Assembly (NCBI GenBank): GCA_028023455.1
Contig: JAQFVV010012441.1
Coordinates: 2,477,911 to 2,541,910, forward strand
Direction of reading: 5' to 3'
DNA length: 64,000 nucleotides
Source of the DNA: Epiperipatus broadwayi
Lineage: Eukaryota > Onychophora > Udeonychophora > Euonychophora > Peripatidae
Part shown: in pieces, positions 1-12,289 of the stretch
Position numbering within the stretch: position 1 is the first letter of the stretch
How the letters are laid out: each line of letters starts with the position of its first letter
Program-made: the position numbers and the translations under genes
Notes under the pieces: model-generated
Databases searched by the model: none
What the model was told of the DNA's origin: nothing
Seen by the model: only the letters and a program-made list of their open reading frames with translations

Positions 1-557
1 GATAATTACTTTTTAGCTACTTAGTCCATAGTAAGTAAAAACATTTATTATAAAACATTATATATATATATATTATGTAAGATTGAAAAATATAAAACAA
101 AAAAGGAATTTAAAGTTTACATTTAGTTTAGCGCTTCAAGTCCATTGCCAATCCTTGGGTGTATTTGATTATTTTCAGTTTAGTGGTAGTTTATTTTTTG
201 CCATTTTTTAGTAGTTTATTTTAATATTTCATTCAGATATGAAGCTATAAACTTTAATGAATTTTGATATTAGAGCTATGATGTAAAATAATGTTAGCAC
301 CCTCTACTTTTTCTAGAGTTAATTAGTTAAAGTAGACAACAGCTAATGCAATTTTTTGTTTACATTTCCATTTGTTCTTGATTTGCTAGGATTTATTTTA
401 ATTCATTTACAAACAATAGAGGCCACTATTGTTTAATCTGTGAATAGACTGAAAAAAAGAGAATCGAGGTACTTTATTGTGACAACATTTCTCTGTCTTA
501 GAATGTTACTATTGAATAAAAATGATTGTCTTTCTGCTGATAGAGAGCATTCATTTA
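1..557. other. Non-coding AT-rich stretch
   Basis: Low-complexity AT-rich sequence with a short (TA)n run near 60-75. A 72-codon open frame starting at 440 runs into the SINE that follows and has no family resemblance, so it is treated as chance. No gene or repeat was recognised. Confidence 0.6.
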
Positions 558-699
558 TTCTGTACCCATTTTTTTTTTTTTTCATATGTCATAGCATCGG
601 CTGGGACGCGAACCCACACCCGTCTGCAACCAACTACTTGCTTGCAAGGCGGGTGTGATGACCTCTCGGCTAGCAATGCTTGACTTCTGTACCCATTTT
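558..699 (-). mobile_element. tRNA-derived SINE, minus strand, with target-site duplications
   Basis: Read on the minus strand this is a tRNA-like head (about 594-679) followed by a poly(A) tail, seen as a T-run on the plus strand at 569-582. Box B is the GGGTTCGCGTCCC-type motif at about 604-616, and a box-A-like GCCGAGAGGT lies near 661-670. The tRNA acceptor-like ends, GCATCGG and its near complement, bracket the head. The same 15-base word, TTCTGTACCCATTTT, occurs at 558-572 and 685-699, so these are the target-site duplications and the insertion body is 573-684. The head shares its 3' third with the SINEs at 49.46 and 62.75 kb but differs in the anticodon and variable-arm region, so it is an older or subfamily copy. 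A working tRNA is unlikely because of the A-tail and the duplications. Confidence 0.88.
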
Positions 700-1990
700 A
701 ATGATATTTTTTAACTTTATATACGCAATTCAAGCTGTTTACTTCAATTTACATGTGTGTGTGTGGTAGTGGGGTGATGGTTAATTAATAGTATACACAT
801 TCTAATTTTTGTAGTAAAGTATTGATTATTCAGTCTTGAATAAGATTAGAATAATAATAGATTAATGGACTCATGATATCTGAGTAGTAAACCATTCACT
901 TATTATTTTTAATTATTCAGCAGTCTTTATTTATCATTTTAGATAGATACTTTTTATTAATGCAATTGACAGAATATATTTTAGATAGCGAAATACACTG
1001 AAAACCTCTACTCTGGCATTGATGACCAATCAGATGGTATAGAAAAATACAGTAATAGAGTATCTCAAGTTAAAGTTTCAAGAATTAGTTTTCAATTGAG
1101 CATTGCAAAAAAAAAAAAAAAAATAATTTAATTCAGAATAATTGATGAAATTACTCTGCCATTAGAGCATCATGTGATCTCCCAAACCATTAACTCCATA
1201 TTGTTTTATTGTTGAAAACTTGTACTGTCAATTGTGATGACTGGCTGTATGTGCTGCTGTATGATAGGGCATTCTTGCAAAGACATAATAACTTTTGGGT
1301 TAAATTCTTATAAATATATGATACTATATTATTAGTATAATTGGGTTGTATTTCTATGTGTAAACAATGATGTGTCTAGATTAGTTGGATTTTTACCATT
1401 AGCTCAAACAGCAGCATACCTATTTACTAACTAATGTTGAAGGGCTTGTTGTATTGCTCTTGGATTGGACACATAAAAATTTCTGACGAAAATTTTTAGG
1501 TGTCTAAAAAAATCTAAGCTCTTCTTTGGATCATGACCACATAAAATTAATGCATTATCTTCTATACCATAAAGCGTCTGACAGTCCAGGCTATCAGGAA
1601 AATTTGTACAAAATTTTAACATCCATGGTCTTTGGTACTGTTAGTTTTTTTTTTTTTAGTAATGTTAGATGTTGATCATGATATATTTTTGATGATCAGA
1701 GCTAGATATATATATATATTTTCATCTTTCAAAATTAGAATGTCAAACGGAGCATCTTATCAGGCTTCTTGATAGGCACGAAGCTTTTAGAAATATTTTA
1801 ACCAAAAGTGATTGTGAAAAACAGGAAAAATAGAGATATCAGAAATGGCAGATTCTTCTCAAAAATGCAGTTAATGAAGTGTGCGGAGACCAAAACAAAA
1901 ATATAATTTGTATAGAACTTGTTTTTTTGCTATGGCCACTATACTTATTTTTTAAGGCAAATTGTTACCTTATATATATTTTACTGGTAT
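700..1990. other. Non-coding AT-rich stretch with homopolymers
   Basis: No gene seen. The stretch holds a (TG)n patch near 752-764, an A-run at about 1107-1123, a T-run near 1648-1658 and a (TA)n run near 1705-1720. The segment at about 870-905 resembles a short motif, AGTAAACCATTCACTTA, that recurs near 3985 and, more weakly, near 6010 and 37330. Confidence 0.55.
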
Positions 1991-1999
1991 AAAAGCTCT

Positions 2000-2560
2000 A
2001 ATTTTTGGTATCACAGAAGCCACAAACAAAAGAAGACCTCATAGAATGTGAAGACATGACATTAAAGAATTATATGGAGCCAATTTGCTTAGGGTTCTTG
2101 AATGAGTAGACAAAATCAGTGATTTCCAAGATTGATGTGTGGGATAATTGTATTAAGAGAGTATCAAATAATGACAAACTATCCACAGATGGTCATTTAG
2201 TATTCTACCTGTCTTCAGGTGAGAATTTATATGCGTACATTTATTTTTTTATGCAAAGAGCCTATGGTGCACTTCAGCATATCTTCGTGCTTATGAGCTT
2301 ATGATCTACGTTTGAATATGGGCTCAGTCAATGTGAATTTTTTTCAACAGACTTGATATCTGTTTTTTTTTTTTAAGTCACCATCCATATTGTTCAAGTA
2401 ATGAATATCTAGCTGTTTTTAGCTAAAGGGTGGAACAATAGAAAACTGCTTAATCGTTATGCTTGATGTACTGTTTTTCTTTAGTGTACTTCTATGAGGG
2501 ATGGTTTGAGAGGTCTTTGCCCTGCAGTGAGCCATTTAAACCCTTTTTTTTTTCTCACCC
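2000..2560 (+). mobile_element. RTE-like LINE C-terminal and 3' tail remnant
   Basis: Around 2026-2110 the plus strand translates, with one stop, to a segment resembling GRPHRM.RHDIKELYGAN. This matches the GRPRxRWxDDIKE...GANWxRVA block found near the C-terminus of RTE and related non-LTR retrotransposon polymerases. Further down, about 2495-2545, the DNA reads GAGGTCTTTGCCCTGCAGTG followed by CATTTAAA. That resembles the GLCPAxSHL-type end that closes many RTE open frames. The piece between the two blocks is not recognisable, so this is either one badly decayed copy or two. It is a dead, 5'-truncated fragment. The assignment rests on short motifs only. Confidence 0.45.
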
Positions 2561-5500
2561 ATCTCTATTTTTTGTTGCAGTCTGCTTAATAAAATGTAGT
2601 TGTATAAATTTTAATAAATCATTGTAAAAGATTGTTTTCTTCAAAATATTTTGTTTATTTCTTGTGAGTTCTTTTTATAGAATTTACATAATCATTTAGT
2701 TGAATTTTATAGTTTCTGTTATCTGTGTGTTGGTTATAAAAATTCAAAATCATAAAAAACGAAAACAAGATTTAGTATTAAATTAATTACAAAGCTTTAA
2801 TAGCTGACTGGAATTTTTTTTTTTTTTTTTGACGATGAAATAGTTTTTAAATCCAGCGAGCTGTGACTGGTTTTGATAGATTTCGTTTCCTTATTTTTTT
2901 TTTTTTAGTATTATGAATATAGTGAATATCTCTGATTTGAAATCTGTTCTGATTTTTTAAAGTTTAATTAAGAATTAGTTTTATTATCACAATAAAATTG
3001 TAAAGCAGAAATGTGTTTAACCTTTGAAATGCTGTGTATATTTGATTCTCTCTATGAGTGTATACATATATAGCAATCATATCCAATTTGAGTTACCTCC
3101 TATTACAACGCTAATGAATCCACCTGCTGTGCGTATAACCTGTTTCGAACTCACGCCAAATAAACTTCAAAAATTTCTCAACAAGCTTGCCATTTTTCTT
3201 TAGATAGTTAATACATAGCTAATCCAGTTAATCATCTAATATTGGTCAGTAAATGAGTATCCAACGGTTTTTACTAATGGATAAAACAAGGATGGAAAAT
3301 GCTCATAATTCCTTCTCATTCACTGTTTTAATTTAATGGAAATGCCTTTACTCTGCAGTAGTGCTGTTTAAAGGCTCTTTACCCACCATGACTGAGTTAC
3401 TGCATGTAGGCAGTTTACAATCTTGAATACATTCTGTACACACTTCAAATATGAATTGAAACTGAATTTTAAATTTTATTTTAAAAACCTAATTGTATTT
3501 AATAGTAAAAAGTATAGTGATATTAAAATCACAAACAAAGCTAGTAAATGTTTGCATTTTTTTTTATTTTTTAAGCTTTCTATAAGCCTACTTCTTTTGG
3601 CTCAAACTGTTATATTGCAACTGTCTATCACAGTAAAAATTCAAACCATCTTCTTTCATTATATATGCATTTTGTGTACAATCTTTGTTCATTATGGGGG
3701 CTAAATGCCCTGGGTCTTCACACCCATGTTGGCAACTCAATATTTTTCCATTAAATAAATTCCTAAGAATTTAGTATAGCTTTTTTTTTTTTCCACATCT
3801 ATCAGCAATCAATTGGTATAGAATGTAATTTTCAAAAATCATAGTATGAAATATTTTTTGAAATAACGTGTAATTAAAGAAAAAGAGCCCTGTTTGGTGC
3901 CTGTGATAAGTTGGCAGCCTCTGGAACTCTATGGATTGCAGGCTGACTTTACTATTGCTCAAATGTCCTTTGAACTCTAAAGCAATAAACCATTCACTTA
4001 TTTATTTTTATATGAAAGGGGGGGGGGTGTATTAAAATTGTAAAATTTGATATTTTTTTTAATAGTTGTGAGAGATTGAGTTTGGATTCAAAAATTATTC
4101 AAAGGTTGTGAGAAGCATGTAGATTATAGAGAAAGGTAATGATAAAAAGTAGAAAAGCTGCATTAAAAAACAAAAACCCCAATATCAAAATAATGTTAAC
4201 AATAGTTTTGTAAAAAAAGAACTTAAATGAAAATGTATTGACCATATAGTATAAAGAGAGGATGGACTAAAACAAATGTCAATTGAATATTAAGAGATAA
4301 GTACCACATTAGGAAACATTTTTCATATGGTTTAGGATTTAAAAATATGATGAGTCATTATATAAAAGAAATTCTTGCAATAAGCATTTATGCAAAAATT
4401 TTAGAGATTATTAATGGTTAATATTTATTTAAAATAAAAAACTCTACACAAATTCCATTTATTGCAAGGCATAAGCAATCATTGTTTGCAAAATGCCTTA
4501 TTAATAGTTTTAAATTCTCATTGTCAGACCAGTTTCTGACTTTTGTCTTATATCAGTGAGACTTGAGATTTAGATTTAGAAATAATGCAATTATGTATCT
4601 AGCAACGTTTTTCAACCCAATTTTACCGTTTGATTTAACAAACTGAAATTCAAATCAGCCTGAGGGTTTTATCCCAAGTCAATCTGTACGTTGTATATGG
4701 ATCGATTCCAGTTAAATATCTATATCAATTGTAGAATCTTTTATCAGGCACTCTTTGGACAGGAATGCCAATAGTGACATATCACTTAATTCTCTAGCTC
4801 ACATAATGTGATGAAGCAAGAGCAGCTGTGAATTCTATCACCATCTATTGTAAATTTGAATAATTAATGATTATCAGTGTCTTGTTGCATTTTAAATCCC
4901 TATTCTCAGAAGATGAAATTAAATAAGAGTTGCTTTTGTTTTGTCATATATTGTGTGAGCTGAAAAAATGATTTATTGTTATTATTAACATTCCTATTCA
5001 GAATGTTTGCAGTTAATAAATAACTGAGGTGCTAAAATTTAGGTACAGAACGGGAGTAAAATCTATATAACTAACTGTTCATGTAGATTGACTTGAGTTC
5101 AAACCTTAGGCTTATTTGAATTTCAGGTTGTTAATCTGAATCGTAGAAGGGAGTAAATGGTGGTTGCAAGGTGCATGATTTCCTTATTTCAAGCTATAAA
5201 CTCAAGTCTCGTTAATAAAGTTCAAAAGATAGAAACTGATTTGTGGATGACAATTTAAAAATGCTATAAAGTGTCTGGTAATCACTGATTACTTAAATTT
5301 ACAGTAGATAGCATTAATATAGAACTATTATTGTTTTATCAAGCAGGGTGTGAGATGAAAAATTAAATGATTTGTTATTAATATTTATCAGGAGGATATT
5401 ATTAATGAGTATTGTTGCCCAGAGGAAGGCAATGATTACTTGATAAAAATTTTATTAGTAAACTAAATTTTTAAATAGACTATTGCTGGCAATTGTCTCA

Positions 5501-6160
5501 GATGATATACAGAATCTTTAAATGTGTGATTTTAATCAAGAAAAACTAAACAAAGGGTATGAATTTTCAAATAAAAGAAGTGGTTATAATAAAACAGGTT
5601 AATGGTGTTAAGTAAATTTAGGAATTTAGAATAATAAAGTATAAAGTTTGATTATGTAGTTAATTTTATGGGAACTTGCTCTCCAAATACATTACTCAAC
5701 ACTACGTGAAATTGTTCAAAATCACTAAACATCATGTGCATCCTTTGATTACTATGGCTTGCACTATGTGGCACTACCATATGGAGAATTTGCTTTGCTG
5801 AAACTGTATAGATTATAATTTAATATAGTGCACCTAGAAAGTGAAGTAAAACATCATTTAAAATTTTATTGCTTCTAGAAGATACCAAAATTCAATACTT
5901 CATTAGAGCCAAAGTTCTAACATGATATGGTGCAGAAGTAGAATAGCAGAATCTGGAATTTCGAGATTCACATCACTATCAGAGCTTGAACTTCATACAA
6001 ATTCCTGAGCAATAAACTATTCAGTTATTTTCTGCGACTAGACAAAAATAGTGTAAGCATGCAGAGAAATTAAGCTAAAATAAACATATTATTTATTTTG
6101 GGAACAATTTATACTTTAAATTAAATTTGGTAAAAATAGATAAATAAGTTTTTAAATAGT
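2561..6160. other. Non-coding AT-rich stretch with dispersed repeat fragments
   Basis: No coding gene recognised. About 3170-3275 contains a repeat word (AGCTAATCCAGTTAATCATC then ATATTGGTCAGTAAATG) that recurs near 46490-46550 and, more diverged, at 53470-53515. About 3895-4005 has a segment (GGAACTCTATGGATTGCAG ... AATAAACCATTCACTTATT) that recurs near 37252-37345. A G-run of about 10 lies near 4018-4027. Another RTE-tail-like word (CTGCAGTAGTGCTGTTTAAAGG) sits at about 3355-3375. Open frames at 3423-3704 and 3771-3962 show no domain. Confidence 0.5.
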
Positions 6161-6599
6161 TTACTGCAGGGCAAAGCAATGCTTTTCCTTCATACCTCTT
6201 TAAAAACTGATGGAGAAAACAATATTCACCAGATTAATCAAGCGCTAATGGAGAATTTTTTTATTCTTTGTGTTACCTTCTAACTAAGACTAACTATGTA
6301 CCTACAAATTAATTATTTTGAACATTTCTAAATTTTCACCGTATCCTTCCAAATTTAACTTTTTTCATTTTTCCTATTCTCAAATCCATTTCTCTAATAT
6401 TTTTTTATCTTTTTTCCCTTTTTCCAAGTTTTTGCTTCACCTAAAATTTCAAAACAAAGGTTAATTCGCCCTTTTCAATGGATGCATAATCTTATCCACT
6501 CCTTTAGATACTCCATCATTATTGAAAAAATTGTACCGACTGATTGTCCACCGCCTTTTATCAAGTCATGGTATCATTACTAGAACACTTAAAACCATA

Positions 6600-7140
6600 T
6601 AACCCGATCATGCCCTCTAACCTTGACTGAAAAATTGCTCTATAGGAAGCATACAACCTTATCAACTCTAATCAACAACCCATTAAAACCAGTCTAAACG
6701 TAACCAACCAAAGACTAATTACATACTTCAAAAGATGGAGTCTGGAATCCAAATTCCTTGACTTCATCATTAAAATTAATCTTAATGTGCTTCCCATGAA
6801 TCACCGAAGAAGTCTTCCTAGCATCCACCCAATATGTGGTCTGTGCTTTCGTGAAGAGGAAACCAGAGCATATTATATGTCGATGCCCAAGACTAAAAAA
6901 CACTGAAAGATGTGATTATCATCAACTCTAACATAAGAACTGACATGATTTTCTCACTTGAAAACGCCATTCATAACGGAACATTTTCAATAATAAGGCT
7001 TTCTACCTTTATCCTTTATGTCATATGGATTGTAAGATGCAAAACACCCATGAAATTACCACCACCACAAGTCATACTGTTGTTTTATCAAACGCTCAAA
7101 CCTTTGATGATACCTGGTCATTAATTTTATTATCTTCTTC
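6600..7140 (+). mobile_element. LINE C-terminal zinc-knuckle fragment, copy 1 (frameshifted)
   Basis: The plus strand at about 6720-6860 translates to YFKRWSLESKFLDFIIKINL followed by NVLPMNHR and PICGLCFREEET. One frameshift later, at about 6868-6890, it continues as EHIICRCPRL. Together this makes a C-x2-C ... ET-x-EHI-x-C knuckle of the zf-RVT kind, which lies after the reverse transcriptase and RNase-H-like part of several LINE clades. The same segment, FIIKxNLxxxPMNH plus the knuckle, is present on the minus strand at 27.07-27.42 kb, so this is a repeat family and not a host gene. Upstream to about 6600 the reading is plausible but weak. No reverse transcriptase catalytic motif is present here; it is a 5'-truncated dead copy. 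The opposite-strand open frame at 6715-6903 is a shadow. Confidence 0.65.
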
Positions 7141-8040
7141 CTGTTTATCAACTCCAATCAACCCAGCCTTTTAGATTAGGCAATTTTAAAAGAAACACTC
7201 TAACCACATTAAACAAGTTCTTAGTATCTCACACACTATACAAACTTTCTTCACTATACCCAACCACATAAGTGGTATAACAGTTGTGTTCACATAATAT
7301 ATTCTAGCCAGATGTCAAACAGAACATTAATATAATCATGATAAACAGAGCAAAACTGATCATGTGATGCTTAATATAATCATGTTATTGTACAATTTTT
7401 ATTTTCATCAAGATGTAATCACTATATATTGTTAATAAATTATTATTGAAATGAGCATTTTAAACTTATCAATGAATGGCAGCATAACTTTCTTAAAACA
7501 ATAATTCAATTATTAACTATATTAATGCTCTTGTAGTTGTGTTCTGTGGAAACCTGGCATTCTGCACAATCTTCGAGGGTTTCATAAGTTAAAATCAAAG
7601 TTCAAAAAGAGAAAAAACTGAAAGTTCAGAAATAATTTATTCATAATATTTTTTTTCATTTCTATAAATACCTGTATTTACATCTTTTATATAGTAAAAC
7701 TGAATTTAGGAGTACACATTATGATCCTGTTCAATCAGATCTAAATAATAAAATTTGATCATGCGAAATGCTAGTTTTCAGAATTTGCCGCATCTTAACA
7801 CAATTTGCTTCCAAGGAACAATTAAAATAGAAACATCAAACCTGACCATTTAACCTTCCATTATGAAATTATGTATTAGTAGAGTAGTGCTTTACACAGA
7901 TTTGACTATTATGTGACTTTTAACTTTTTCGATACTAGAATGAAGGGAATCTTCATCCTTGTTATAGCTCTGTCTACTCTATCTGAAATCAGTAGTGACC
8001 CATGGATTTTTAGTTCCTGTTTATCATGCTCTAGTAATGT
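7141..8040. other. Non-coding AT-rich stretch
   Basis: No gene, RNA or clear repeat recognised between the LINE fragment and the dyad repeat at 8.04 kb. Confidence 0.5.
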
Positions 8041-8695
8041 AAAACAATAGCAAGTTTTTCCATGCAATAAAGCCACTCAGTGCAAACTATAGTATTCAAT
8101 GGATGCTAAAAGGTTTCTGCATCAAAATCCTTATCTAGTACCTATTTATCGAATATCCCCAGACTAGTTTCTAACTTGTGATTTTCGTCAGTGAAGAGCC
8201 TTGAATCTGAGTGCACTATACTTAGATTTGGATCTAAGGCAATCATCAAGCAGCCACCCTTTTAACTTTTTAGTTAATTATAAAGTGATGAGCCCCAAAT
8301 GAAAACTGTTTTCAAGTTAATTTGCTTGTATAGCTAGTTGTACAGATTTGAACTCAGTTCAATATACAAGCAAATTACTTGAATTGAAAACATGTTTTCA
8401 TTTTGACCTCATAGCTTTATAGTTAATACCAAAAAGGTAAAAAGTGGCTGATGGATGAATACATTGCAGTACTCTCAGATTTCAAGACTTTTTATTGATG
8501 AAAGCCACAAGCTAGAAACTAGTTTGGGATATTGGATGAACAGGCATTGGATAAAGATTTTGACACAAACCTTTTAGTATTCATTGATTACTAGGCTTGT
8601 GCTGAATGGCATTACTGTAGGGAGAAAATTGCTTCTCTTTTAACAGATTGTATAAGCATAAGAAATGGTGGTCATGCGATGCTCAAGTAATCTAC
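8040..8695. repeat. Dyad repeat, family 1 (two inverted arms)
   Basis: The left arm, about 8045-8345, carries the family words CCACTCAGTGCAA, CCCCAGACTAGTTTCTA and TCAGTGAAGAGCCTTGAATC. The right arm, about 8345-8690, is their inverted counterpart (CAAGCTAGAAACTAGTTTGG, ATATTGGATGA, TTCATTGATTACT). The centre includes TTACTTGAATTGAAAAC and its complement. Solo or paired arms of the same family occur at 20.93, 28.15, 28.80, 29.04, 38.10, 38.44, 38.80, 47.88 and 61.33 kb. The structure fits a foldback/MITE-like non-autonomous transposon. The autonomous partner is not identifiable from the window. Confidence 0.75.
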
Positions 8696-9059
8696 ATGTA
8701 TGCAGTTGGGTTTAATGAATAGCAAATTCCAAATTCATGTAGTTTGATTAATATTTTTGTGCATTCAGAAATAGTTATACAGAAGTTAATTTTTTTTAGA
8801 TCATTCTTTATTTAATCTAGTTTTGAATTAACTTTAGAATATGAGTATATCAATTTTACAGTGAAATTTTGATTGCTTTAGCTTCTTAAATTAGAATTGG
8901 TGATGATTAAAATTAGAAAATTTGAGCGAAAAGAAAATCAATCTGACAAGGAAAGACAGTGAAAAATAAATCACTAGCAAATAGTGTGAGGACATCCATT
9001 TTATCATCTGAAAATTTAATAAGAAAAAGCACAAATATGTTGAAAACTACATAACATTC

Positions 9060-10401
9060 TGTGGTATTTTTGATTAAAAATTCCAACAAATCCTTATTTT
9101 TTTCCTATCATACTTTGTGCTCCATTGGTCTTAATATTACATATGTTTGTTTTGGGTACTTTCATGAAAAATATCAAACCTTGTTGTTTTCTTTAATGAC
9201 CACATGCATGCGAATTCTTCAGTAATAGAAAAGTTTTCATCATTACCTCTTATAAATAATACTAGCTGACCAGTATCATTTATATCAGTGGTTTCATCCA
9301 TAATAATGGAGTATAATTTAAATTGACCAATCTTCGACTCTAGAAGTCATGGTTTTTCGAGATAAGCTTACAGTTTCAAAATCCTTTTTCTGCTCAGGAC
9401 ATAAAACATCACAAACTTGGAGCATGCAGTGTTTAACAAACTCCCCATCAGAGAAAGCTTTATTACTTTTAGTAGTATTGTCTGCTACAATATAATCTGC
9501 ATGGGTAGTTGTTTTCTGAGAACTTTATTTTCTTAAAAAAATTTTGATCTAATAAATTTTTTGCAAAAATCTTCTGCTTTTCGTTTCCTTTCATATTCAG
9601 ATGTTGCTTCATAATTGGAATTTTTATGCTTAGAAGTGAAGTGGCAGGAAATGTACTCTTTGAAGACTGCTAAAGTTTCATTGCATATGAGACACAGTGG
9701 TCTATCCTTTACAACTGTGAAAAGTATTTCCAGTTTCATTCATCTTTGAAAACACGGCACTCTGAATGAATCAACTATATATATTTTTAGTAGACATTTT
9801 GGGGTTGGAAATATTTTACAAAATATCCACTATAAAACTAACAAGCACCAACATCAATACTACTTTTTAATCATTCCACCACTATGAGACTCACATTCAA
9901 CATTTATGAAGTTGGAATGTGTTGATCTATCTGCCACTTTTCCATTTAATAATATGTTCTCGCTTTGAGCACATTCCCGAACCTGCTACTGTTAGTTGAT
10001 GTGGTCATGTGGACAAGTATTAGCGCCTCTGTTGTTATTAATATAAACTCATAAGCAGTAAATTCAAATTCTTCTTTCAAAATCGTGTTTTTGTTTTTTC
10101 TTTTTTTAATTTAAATATAAAAGCAAATAAATATATTTTAATATTTTTATGCATATTTATTAGGATGAGTTCCGTTTTTTCACATACAAAAGATTTTAAA
10201 TTAATTTCTGTATAAATTCTCACAACTATATTTGCATAGCAAAAAAATATTCAAATTTCTATGGAAATGCCCTTAAATGAATATTTTTAAAATATTGAAA
10301 TTGGAAATTTCTATACTACTGGTTTAAAATCTGCGGCAAGTAGGATAGAATCTCTAGGCAGGCTGCATCTGGCCTGGGGACTGTAGTTTGGCCATCCCTA
10401 G
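9060..10401 (-). mobile_element. hAT-family DNA transposon relic with BED-type finger, minus strand
   Basis: Minus strand, from the right: the end at about 10401-10350 reads CTAGGGATGGCCAAACTACA followed by CCAGGCCAGATGCAGCC. This resembles the CAGGGGTGGCCAAACTACGG-type hAT terminal sequence. A non-coding leader follows, then an open frame at 9739-9533 beginning MKLEILFTVVKDRPLCLICN. That is a BED-like C-x2-C finger completed by H-x3-4-H near residues 33-38, of the kind in ZBED and GTF2IRD2-like hAT proteins. After stops and frameshifts, about 9312-9190 reads IIMDETTDINDTGQLVLFIR then DENFSITEEF. This is the first catalytic-Asp block of that transposase group. The C-terminal half, including the dimerisation region, and the far end were not found, so the copy is truncated at about 9.06 kb. 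It is not functional. Confidence 0.82.
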
Positions 10402-10503
10402 GTTAAAAGATTATTTGACTGAGATTCATTTTCTTTGTGTGTAAAGACATTAGTCCAGTAGTAATTGCACTCATCCGCATTAATATGTATGGTAATATGT
10501 GCA

Positions 10504-11025
10504 TATACTGTGTTCCAGTGAAAAAGTAATCTAAAACTAGTTCTTTTTCTAAGCTGTCTGAAGCACCATCCTTAAATTAAGACATTACTTAGCAACAGTT
10601 TAGCTCTTCACCAGAAAAATTTTACATTGCCGGAGTATCTGGATCATCGATTACGAAGTGAAATGTGTATATTTTGTACCTTAACCCATGATGGAACAAT
10701 AAGCTGATATTAAATTTTGTTTTAAAATGGGACAAAACATCTACTGAAATATTTGAAATGCTTATATGACAATGAAGCTATGAGTCATAAAAAATGTTTT
10801 TTAATTGTTTTGCAAGATTTTGTAATGGCAGATAGAACATTGAAAACATTCTGTAAAGGTTCAAATCACACATTTCATGTTGCAATTTGTGATCCAGATA
10901 TGTTGTAAAATGTTTGGTAAATAGCTAAACTATGTTACTATGTGATGCATATTTTGATTCAAAGATGGCATTGCAGGAAACTTGAGCGAGAGAGCCATAA
11001 TTGTTTCACTGGAGCACACTGTATA
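10504..11025. mobile_element. MITE-like element, family 3, with inverted ends
   Basis: The left end TATACTGTGTTCCAGTGAAA (10504-10523) is matched by TTTCACTGGAGCACACTGTA plus TA at 11004-11025, giving roughly 20-bp inverted ends beginning and ending at TA. The interior (CTGGATCATCGATTACGAAG ... TTTTGTACCTTAACCCA) is shared with the 12.29-12.80 kb element in inverted orientation. There is no coding potential. The TA boundaries suggest a Tc1/mariner-class mobiliser, by inference. Confidence 0.65.
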
Positions 11026-12289
11026 TATATAAATGATACAGAAAACGATAATGTATTTTAGAGAGTGTTATGAAAGAAAAGAAAAAAAAACATTATAATA
11101 GGTTTCCTTAGGAAGTCATAGTTATGATAATAGAGGTTTGGAAAAGAATAGAGTGATTTATGGAATTTGTCTGTTAACAAAATATCTGATTGATTTTTTT
11201 TTTTGGTCGAATAAAAAAAAAAAATAAGTAAATGATCAAATGGTTAATTTTTCAAGAGATCGTATAACATTTGGGCATCAAAAATAAAATATCAAACCTT
11301 TATTCTAAGAAACTTTCACCTCAATTTTGTCACTCGTGTTAAACCATACATGATTTTGTATTAAATCGTAGTTGATTTAGTGAGACGAAATTATTCACGG
11401 GAGGGGGGGGTGTCTGATAGATAGGATTTGAAATTTATTTAATTTAAAGTCAAGGAAAAAGAAAAGAATTAAAGAGTCATACCTTTCCCATGCACAGATA
11501 AGGTCTGTGATAATACAGAATTATCCAAAATAGGCTTTAATGAAAATATAAGAGACTATAAAAAATTATAAGAAAATTAAATCAAAAAACAAAACAAAAC
11601 TGTAATGATAATTTTTATTATTTTTTAAATACTTTGGTAAAATGTTTATGTTTGTGAAAACATGATTCACAAACTGACTTTTTCTTTCTGCGTATTTGTT
11701 ATATTATTCCATCTTCATAATACTATCCTGGTAAATTAATAAAAATCTTACTTATAAATTCAGGTATTACTCCGTTCTTACCACTCAGTCATTCATTGAC
11801 TAAAGTTAATTTTTATATAACTTGCCTAGTGAAATAAAATTGCCACTATAAAACAATTTTTTGGTTTCACTCAACTGAAAATCGTTCACTTCAAGCATCA
11901 TTAGTTTTGAGTTAACTAGTTTCTTAATAAATAAAGCATTAATTCTTGATATATGTGTTTGGGGGTGTATCATAGCATATTGGAGAAAATAACTGGTAAT
12001 ATAGTTCATTAATTATGAGGAGCCCATTAGAGAGTTAAACACTTGAGGTTTTTTCACACAAAGTAATCTTCAAATTTGCATAGTAAGTTACTTATTTTAA
12101 TATATACATTAGTGTATAGTCCAAATTTATGGGGGTGGGGGGTGGTAGGAGAATAAATTAATGTAGTAGTAATATTAATGTATATGTTATCAATTGGAAA
12201 ACAAAATTCTTTGATTCGTAACAAATCTTATGATGACCACTTTGCCAATGATTAATACGTTATTTGATTGTTATTTTCCACATGTCACA
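11026..12289. other. Non-coding AT-rich stretch
   Basis: No gene seen. It holds a T-run at 11194-11203, an A-run at 11213-11223, a G-run at about 11404-11410 and another G-rich patch at 12131-12145. The open frame at 11806-12009 on the minus strand has no recognisable domain. Confidence 0.5.
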
